Assembly: GCF_004028235.1 (NCBI RefSeq)
Contig: NZ_CP035037.1
Location: 1,984,001 to 2,048,000 of the forward strand
From: Leucobacter muris
Lineage (GTDB): Bacteria; Actinomycetota; Actinomycetes; Actinomycetales; Microbacteriaceae
Reading direction: 5' to 3'
DNA: 64,000 bases
A model generated the notes under the pieces. The model did no database searches. It was not told where the DNA came from and worked only from the letters and a program-made list of their open reading frames with translations. The position numbers and the translations under genes are program-made. Shown here in pieces: positions 59,294 to 64,000 of this stretch. Every line of letters begins with the position of its first letter. The stretch's first letter is position 1.

Positions 59294-60138
59294 GCGCCGT
59301 CACCGAACAGCGCGAGCGTCGCGACGTCTCGACCGCGCAGGAGCTCCCCGCCGAGGAGCGCGCACGCATGGAGCGCGCGTTCTCGGTGCCGCGCGCCCGA
59401 TTCATGATCGCGATCCCGATCGCGATCCTGCTGCTGCTCTGGTCGTTCGACGGCGCCCAGCTCAACTTCGCGAAGCTCGGCGAGGGCTCCGCGAACATGG
59501 TCGAGTTCGTGGGGCGGCTCTTCCCGCCCGACTTCTCGAAGATCGGCACGATCCTCGCACTGCTGCTCGAAACCTTCCAGATGGCCGTCGTGGGCACCGT
59601 GCTCGGCGCCGTGCTGTCGCTGTTCGTGGCGTTCGCGGCGGCGTCGAACATCGCCCCGAAGTGGCTGTACTACCCGGCGCGCTGGGTGATGAACATCATC
59701 CGCGCCGTACCCGATCTCGTGTTCGCGCTCATGTTCGTGTCGGCGGTGGGCCTCGGCCCCTTCGCGGGCATCCTCGCGATGACCCTCGGATCGATCGGGT
59801 CGATCGGCAAGATCTTCGCCGAGGCGATGGAGTCGGTCGACCGCGGCCCGATGACCGCGATGGAGGCGGTGGGCGCCTCGAAGCGTCAGGTCGTGCAGTA
59901 CGGGGTGCTGCCGCAGGCGGCCCCGCTGCTCGTGTCGTACACGCTGCTGCTGTTCGAGGGCAACGTGCGGGGCGCGACGATCCTCGGCCTCGTCGGCGCC
60001 GGCGGCATCGGCCTCGAACTCACCACGGCGATGCGCATGTACGACTACGGCCACCTCTCGGCCATCATCATCTGCATCATCGTGCTCGTCACCCTCATCG
60101 ACCAGGGGTCGGCTCTCATCAGAAAGCGAATCACATGA
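59290..60138 (+). CDS. phnE: Phosphonate-type ABC transporter permease
   Basis: 282 residues, six membrane segments and the EAA loop (AEAMESVDRGPMTAMEAVGASKRQVVQYGVLPQAAPLL, in part EAVGASKRQVVQYGVLPQA). Family motif MNIIRAVPDLVFALMFVSAVGLGPFAG. Forms the channel with PhnC. GTG start with GTGA overlap, ATGA with the next gene. Confidence 0.92.
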   Translation: MSAVTEQRERRDVSTAQELPAEERARMERAFSVPRARFMIAIPIAILLLLWSFDGAQLNFAKLGEGSANMVEFVGRLFPPDFSKIGTILALLLETFQMAVVGTVLGAVLSLFVAFAAASNIAPKWLYYPARWVMNIIRAVPDLVFALMFVSAVGLGPFAGILAMTLGSIGSIGKIFAEAMESVDRGPMTAMEAVGASKRQVVQYGVLPQAAPLLVSYTLLLFEGNVRGATILGLVGAGGIGLELTTAMRMYDYGHLSAIIICIIVLVTLIDQGSALIRKRIT

Positions 60139-60947
60139 CCACCACCATCCTCACCCGCGAACTCGTGCTCAGCGCCCCCGTGAACCTGCGCGACCTCGGC
60201 GGCATCCCCGTCTCGGGCGGCGTGCTGCGCAGCGGGGTGGCGATCCGCACCGACGACCTCGCGCTCGTCACCGACGACGTGGCCGCCTCGCTCGAGCGCG
60301 ACGGCCTCACCGCGATCGTGGATCTGCGCTCCCCCGCCGAGGTCGGCATCACCGGCCGCGGTCCGTTCGGCTCCCGCGCGGTCTCCTACCACCACCTGCC
60401 GCTCATGGCCGACATCGGCCGCGACATGCGGCGTCAGCACTCGCTCACCCACGAGGCGATGGGCGAGTCGTACGTGTCGATGTTCGAGAGCTGCGGATCG
60501 CAGCTCGTGACCGCGCTCAACGTGATCGCATACACGCCGGGCGCGACCGCGTTCCACTGCGCCGCGGGCCGGGATCGCACGGGGGTGCTCGCGGCCGCGC
60601 TGCTGCTCGCGCTCGGCGCCCACGATGACGACATCGTGACCGACTACGCGAAGACGGGCGCGAACATGCCGGCGATCGTGGATCGCATCTCGTGCGTCAT
60701 GGGTCCGATGCTCGCGCAGCTCGGCTTCGACGAGAGCCCTCTGCGCATGGGCGGGCTCGCGGAGGGCGACATGTCGGTCTCGATGCGGCGCCTGCTGGGG
60801 CATCTGCGCGGCAGCTACGACGAGCCGCTGGAGCCGCTGCGGCGCGCGGGGCTCTCCGACGACACCGTGGCCCGGCTGCGGGCGCGGGCGGTCGACGCCC
60901 GCGCGGGAGCGGGAGCGGCCGCTCCGACGGGGGCGAACGCGGCGTGA
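60135..60947 (+). CDS. Tyrosine-protein phosphatase (DSP/PTP-B-like)
   Basis: 270 residues. N-terminal NLRDLGGIPVSGGVLRSG and IVDLRSPAEVG, then P-loop FHCAAGRDRTGVLAAALLLALG with Cys142 and Arg148. Family of bacterial tyrosine phosphatases (MptpB-like) that can also act on phospholipids or small phospho-compounds. Inside a phosphorus-uptake operon it may act on the imported compound or on a signal (inference). Confidence 0.9.
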   Translation: MTTTILTRELVLSAPVNLRDLGGIPVSGGVLRSGVAIRTDDLALVTDDVAASLERDGLTAIVDLRSPAEVGITGRGPFGSRAVSYHHLPLMADIGRDMRRQHSLTHEAMGESYVSMFESCGSQLVTALNVIAYTPGATAFHCAAGRDRTGVLAAALLLALGAHDDDIVTDYAKTGANMPAIVDRISCVMGPMLAQLGFDESPLRMGGLAEGDMSVSMRRLLGHLRGSYDEPLEPLRRAGLSDDTVARLRARAVDARAGAGAAAPTGANAA

Positions 60948-61669
60948 CCCTCGCACCGGATCGGGATCCCGGGCCCGCTCCCGGCCGCGGCGTCGCCGGC
61001 CGCAGCGACGCTGCACGCGGCGAAGCCGCGGCCGGGAGCGCGGGGCCCGGGCGCCCGCGCGTCGCGAGACTCGACGACGCGATCCTGCGGGCCGCGATCG
61101 AACTGCTCGACGCGGGCGAGGACGTGTCGGTCTCGAAGGTGGTCGAGCGCAGCGGGGTGAGCCGAGCAGCGCTCTATCGCCGGTGGCCCTCGATCACGCA
61201 CCTCATCGCCGCGGCGCTCGACGTGGGGCGCACGGCCTACCCGCCGATCACGCCCGACGACGATCTGCGGGTCGCGCTCCTGCGCAACTTCATCCCGTCT
61301 CAGGAGCCGGGGGTCTACCCGGAGACCCGGTTCAGGCAGCGACTGAAACTCGTGGTCGCGAACCCGGAACTGCAGCAGGCGTACTGGAAGTCGCACGTGG
61401 AGCGACGGCGCACGCCGCTCGAGGGCTCTCTGCGCGCCGCGGTCGACGACGGGCGGCTGCGCGCCGATCTCGACGTGTCTGCCGCGATCGATGCGATGGC
61501 GGGCATCGTCTACTACCAGTTCGTGGTGCGCGGCGCCGACCTGTCAGCGGCTGAGACGCAGCGGCGCATGGCCGCCGCGCTCGATGTCGTGTGGCGCGGC
61601 ATGGTCTCGGCCGAGGCGGGCCCGCACGGGCGCGACCGCGGGGCTCCCTCGATACACTCGAGTCCATGA
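60944..61669 (+). CDS. TetR family transcriptional regulator
   Basis: 241 residues from GTG at 60944 (GTGA overlap). After a 40-residue Arg/Gly/Ala-rich extension comes the TetR HTH: ILRAAIELLDAGEDVSVSKVVERSGVSRAALYRRWPS. The effector domain follows (RLKLVVANPELQQAYWKSHVERR). Likely controls this operon; no obvious operator palindrome found at its promoter. Confidence 0.88.
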   Translation: MTLAPDRDPGPAPGRGVAGRSDAARGEAAAGSAGPGRPRVARLDDAILRAAIELLDAGEDVSVSKVVERSGVSRAALYRRWPSITHLIAAALDVGRTAYPPITPDDDLRVALLRNFIPSQEPGVYPETRFRQRLKLVVANPELQQAYWKSHVERRRTPLEGSLRAAVDDGRLRADLDVSAAIDAMAGIVYYQFVVRGADLSAAETQRRMAAALDVVWRGMVSAEAGPHGRDRGAPSIHSSP

Positions 61670-62535
61670 GTCTCACCGATCCAGTGGAGTCCGAACGCCG
61701 CACCGCCGCCGCTCTCCGGGGATCGCCCGCCGCACTCACTGCGGCTTTGCTCTTCGGTGCGGGCGGGCTGCTCGCGGCCGCGGTGCTGGGGCTCGGCGTG
61801 GGCGGCGTCTTCGACCAGCTGCGCGTCGTCACCCTCAACAGCGTGTTCGGCAACTGGGATGCGGGGGTGCCGATCGCCGTGCGGGCGGCCGCGATCCCGG
61901 TCGGCGTGCTCGCGTGCTTCCTGCTCTTCGGCCAGTACTCGAAGTGGAACCACCGCTACACGGGGCGCACCACCTTCTTCGCCTTCGTCGGCCCGCTCAC
62001 CCTCGTGCTGCTGGGCCTCGCGCTCGGAACGTGGGTCGCGACGACCATGTGGGCGGCGCCGGACGCCATCGGCGTGGCGGTCGATCCCACGTTCCACGAC
62101 GACGAGCCCTGGGGCCTCGGCGCGTGGATCATGTATGCGGCGCAGTGGTGGCTGCCGGGCCTGCTCGCACTGCTCGGGATCGCGAGCCTGCTCGGCCGCA
62201 TCGCGTCGGGCAGATACCGGGCGCGCAACTCCGAGCTCGCGGCCGAGATGCTGCGCAGCGGATCGCTCGTCGACGCGGAGGTCGTGCGGTCGCCGGCCTG
62301 CCCCACCGATGCCTCACGCGTGGCCGCGACGATCACGCTCAGGTTCGAGGACGCCGAGGGCCGCAGCCGGTGGGTGAAGTGCCACCTGCTGCTGCCGCCG
62401 AACGAGGTCCCCGGCATCGGCGCGCACCGCCCGCTGGTGTTCGATCCCCGCGCCCCGGGCGACACGACGCGCATCTTCGTGTCACCGGCCGGGCGTTCGG
62501 ATGCGTCCGACTTCCTCCCGGCGCGGGCCGCCTGA
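61666..62535 (+). CDS. Four-helix membrane protein with DUF3592-like C-terminus
   Basis: 289 residues. Four hydrophobic segments (about 23-50, 67-85, 98-120, 155-180), then a soluble beta-rich domain (AEVVRSPACPTDASRVAATITLRFED..., PPNEVPGIGAHRPLVFDP) resembling DUF3592. ATG at 61666 with ATGA overlap. Last gene of the run; role unknown. Confidence 0.7.
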   Translation: MSLTDPVESERRTAAALRGSPAALTAALLFGAGGLLAAAVLGLGVGGVFDQLRVVTLNSVFGNWDAGVPIAVRAAAIPVGVLACFLLFGQYSKWNHRYTGRTTFFAFVGPLTLVLLGLALGTWVATTMWAAPDAIGVAVDPTFHDDEPWGLGAWIMYAAQWWLPGLLALLGIASLLGRIASGRYRARNSELAAEMLRSGSLVDAEVVRSPACPTDASRVAATITLRFEDAEGRSRWVKCHLLLPPNEVPGIGAHRPLVFDPRAPGDTTRIFVSPAGRSDASDFLPARAA

Positions 62536-62543
62536 GGCCGGAC

Positions 62544-63425
62544 TCAGACGGTGAGCTCGATCCGCGTGAAGGCGGGCTCCTCTCCCCTGCGGAAGACACC
62601 GACCGTCCCCGCCTCGACCTCGTGCCAGGTGCGGCTGCTCCAGTGCAGTTCGAGGGGCTCCGAGACGACGAGCTGCGCGTCTCGCGGTAGCCGGTCCTCG
62701 GTTCCGTCGACGGTGCGCAGGGCCGTGGCCCCCGCCGAGTGGAACAGCGTCGGGGCCTCGGCGCGGGGCGCGTCGGGGCTCGCCCACCGCAGCACGACCA
62801 GCTGCGAGCCGTCGGAGGCGCAGACCGTCGCTCGGAAGGGCTCGGCGATCGCCCGCTCGCGTCGTGCGCGCTCGACCCGGCCGACCATGCGCGTGAGCGC
62901 TTTCACGGGCTCCTCGGCGAGACCGTAGCCGAGGGCCAGGTAGAAGCAGACCTCGGAGTCGGAGTTGCCGAGGATCGATGGGTACAGCGCGGGGTCGACG
63001 TCGAGGGCCAGCTCGCGCTTCACCCTCGGGAAGCCGTGGATCTCGCCGTTGTGCTGGAACATCCACCCGCCGTGCACGAACGGGTGGCAGTTCTGCTCGG
63101 CGATCGTGCCGCCGGGGGCCGCGCGAACGTGCGCCAGAAAGCAGTCCGACTCGATCTGCGCGGCGAGGAGCCGCAGGTTCTGGCTGTCCCAGGCGGGCTC
63201 GATCTGACGGTACTGCCCCAGGGTTCCGGCCCGGCCGCGCCAGGCCACCCCGAAGCCGTCGCCGTTCGTGGGGAAGGCGCTGCGACGGAACTGGGCGGCC
63301 CGCGGATCCCCGGGCAGTGTGAGGTCGCGCGCCAGCAGGCTCTGGTCGATGAGCGAGTGGTCGGGACGCACGAGCACGTCTTCGAGCGGGATCGCCGAAC
63401 CGAGGTACGCGAGCCAGCGGCACAT
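62544..63425 (-). CDS. Class II glutamine amidotransferase (EgtC-like)
   Basis: 293 residues. MCRWLAYLG puts Cys2 at the active site after Met removal. NGDGFGVAWRG, FLAHVRAAPGG, NCHPFVHGGWMFQHNGEI and SDSEVCFYL are the glutaminase signatures. EgtC acts in ergothioneine synthesis, but no other egt genes are seen, so the specific role is open. The start at 63425 is fixed by Cys2. Confidence 0.88.
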   Translation of the reverse strand: MCRWLAYLGSAIPLEDVLVRPDHSLIDQSLLARDLTLPGDPRAAQFRRSAFPTNGDGFGVAWRGRAGTLGQYRQIEPAWDSQNLRLLAAQIESDCFLAHVRAAPGGTIAEQNCHPFVHGGWMFQHNGEIHGFPRVKRELALDVDPALYPSILGNSDSEVCFYLALGYGLAEEPVKALTRMVGRVERARRERAIAEPFRATVCASDGSQLVVLRWASPDAPRAEAPTLFHSAGATALRTVDGTEDRLPRDAQLVVSEPLELHWSSRTWHEVEAGTVGVFRRGEEPAFTRIELTV

Positions 63426-63545
63426 GAGCTCCACCCCCTGGGATCACCCGGCTTGTAGGCCCGAGGCTAACGGGGCTTGCCGCGCCCGCTCTCAGGATCG
63501 CGGACCGACCGGCTCCGATCCGCGGATCGGAGCCCGCCAGCACCC

Positions 63546-63605
63546 GTCGAAAGGCGGATCATGCATGGAGGGCGGAGCCCCGAGGTGCGAAATCCGCCTC
63601 TCGGC
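63546..63605. repeat. Palindromic repeat family B, copy 2
   Basis: 60 bp: GTCGAAAGGCGGATC on the left and AATCCGCCTCTCGGC on the right, with GAGGTGCGAA inner motif shared with the copy at 57126-57185. In the gap between the amidotransferase and DUF488 genes. Confidence 0.8.
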
Positions 63606-63631
63606 GAGGTTCTCAGGGGCTCGGATCGCGC

Positions 63632-64000
63632 TCACGGGCGCGCGGGGTACGAGACCTCGCCCTCGGCGCCGATCACGGCCCCGGCGCTCAGCTCCGCGGG
63701 GTCGGATCGGCCCGGCCCCAGGATGTGCCGCACCTCCTCGCCGGCCGCCAGCAGGTGATCCGCGATGATGCGGCGGTGGCAGCGCCACCACACCGCCTCC
63801 GAGCACATCACCGCCGTGCGCCGCTCCGATCCGGCGCCGCGCAGCTCCAGCAGCGCGTCGGCGAACTCGCGGCCGAGGGCGTGATCCGCGTAGTTGTGGA
63901 AGCTGCGGTTCTGCCACCACGCGTTCACCTCGAACGGCACCTCCCGGCTGACGGGCCGTCGCCCGGTCAGCCCCTCGGAGCGGCGGAACGCGATGCCGCG
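63632..64000 (-). CDS. DUF488 family protein, C-terminal part
   Basis: 122 codons to the stop at 63632; continues beyond the right edge. FHNYADHALGREFADALLEL, VMCSEAVWWRCHRRIIADHLL (Cys, two Arg) and GEEVRHILGPG are the family signatures. The CxE...CHR motif suggests phosphate-ester or nucleic-acid contacts, but function is not known. Confidence 0.88.
   Translation of the reverse strand, partial: RGIAFRRSEGLTGRRPVSREVPFEVNAWWQNRSFHNYADHALGREFADALLELRGAGSERRTAVMCSEAVWWRCHRRIIADHLLAAGEEVRHILGPGRSDPAELSAGAVIGAEGEVSYPARP

Overview
High-GC (about 70%) actinobacterial chromosome, most likely Microbacteriaceae (Leucobacter-like). This is inferred from codon use, a GuaB1-type IMPDH paralogue, mycobacterial-style Ku/LigD, DUF4190, DUF6328, DUF6766 and DUF2795 proteins, an LAxTG-type surface protein and a SigB/SigF-type sigma factor. 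No rRNA is present. One intact tRNA (Glu, CTC) and one tRNA fragment (probably Gln) are visible.

Layout. 1-3.5 kb: leftward metabolic genes (Tat-exported phosphoesterase, FAH-family hydrolase, ilvE, leuB). 3.5-4.3 kb: non-coding DNA with a 61-bp palindrome, a decayed sortase-anchored protein, a terminator and tRNA-Glu. 4.5-15 kb: membrane protein plus ABC ATPase pair, a holin-like protein, an LAxTG surface protein, an AI-2E-family transporter, thrC, guaB1, a DUF4190 protein and mscL. 15-28 kb: M20 peptidase, SRAP protein, YdeI family, YihY, lipocalin, a short UvrA-like protein, VOC, MarR, an oxidoreductase and a GDPD. 28-33 kb: stress-type genes, including a FAD/Rieske oxidoreductase, a 45-bp perfect inverted repeat enclosing a 60-codon gene, and a sigma factor. 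33-44 kb: a tightly coupled sugar-heptose/glycosyltransferase cluster. 44-46 kb: topoisomerase IB, thioesterase, YciF-like protein. 46.4-51.6 kb: an accessory island with a truncated type III PKS, an IS3 element, a beheaded MerR gene, a toxin-antitoxin pair, and xis-int beside a tRNA 3' fragment. 52.6-57 kb: Ku and LigD (NHEJ) plus an alpha/beta hydrolase. 57.4-62.5 kb: a six-gene coupled run holding a PhnDCE-type ABC transporter, a tyrosine phosphatase, a TetR regulator and a membrane protein. 62.5-64 kb: class II glutamine amidotransferase and DUF488.

How the genes work together. The 33-44 kb block carries GmhA, GmhB and a bifunctional HldE, enough to make an ADP-D-glycero-manno-heptose-type donor. 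It also has a second HldA-like kinase, three GT9 heptosyltransferase-like genes (one frameshifted), GT1/GT4/GT2 enzymes and an SDR. Most of these genes overlap by ATGA, so they look like one programme for a heptose-containing surface glycan or metabolite in a Gram-positive. Two adjacent glycosyltransferase genes each carry a 12-C homopolymer in the coding frame, which would be natural phase-variation switches. The 57.4-62.5 kb operon looks like uptake of a phosphonate- or phosphite-like compound with dedicated regulators.

Repeats worth noting are two families of about 60-bp palindromes (3646/20358 and 57126/63546), a 16-bp tandem array, and a GTGCCGAT(T)CGGCAC dyad found three times in or next to the island. 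Several apparent frameshifts lie in or next to G/C runs, so sequencing error must be excluded before biology is inferred from them.
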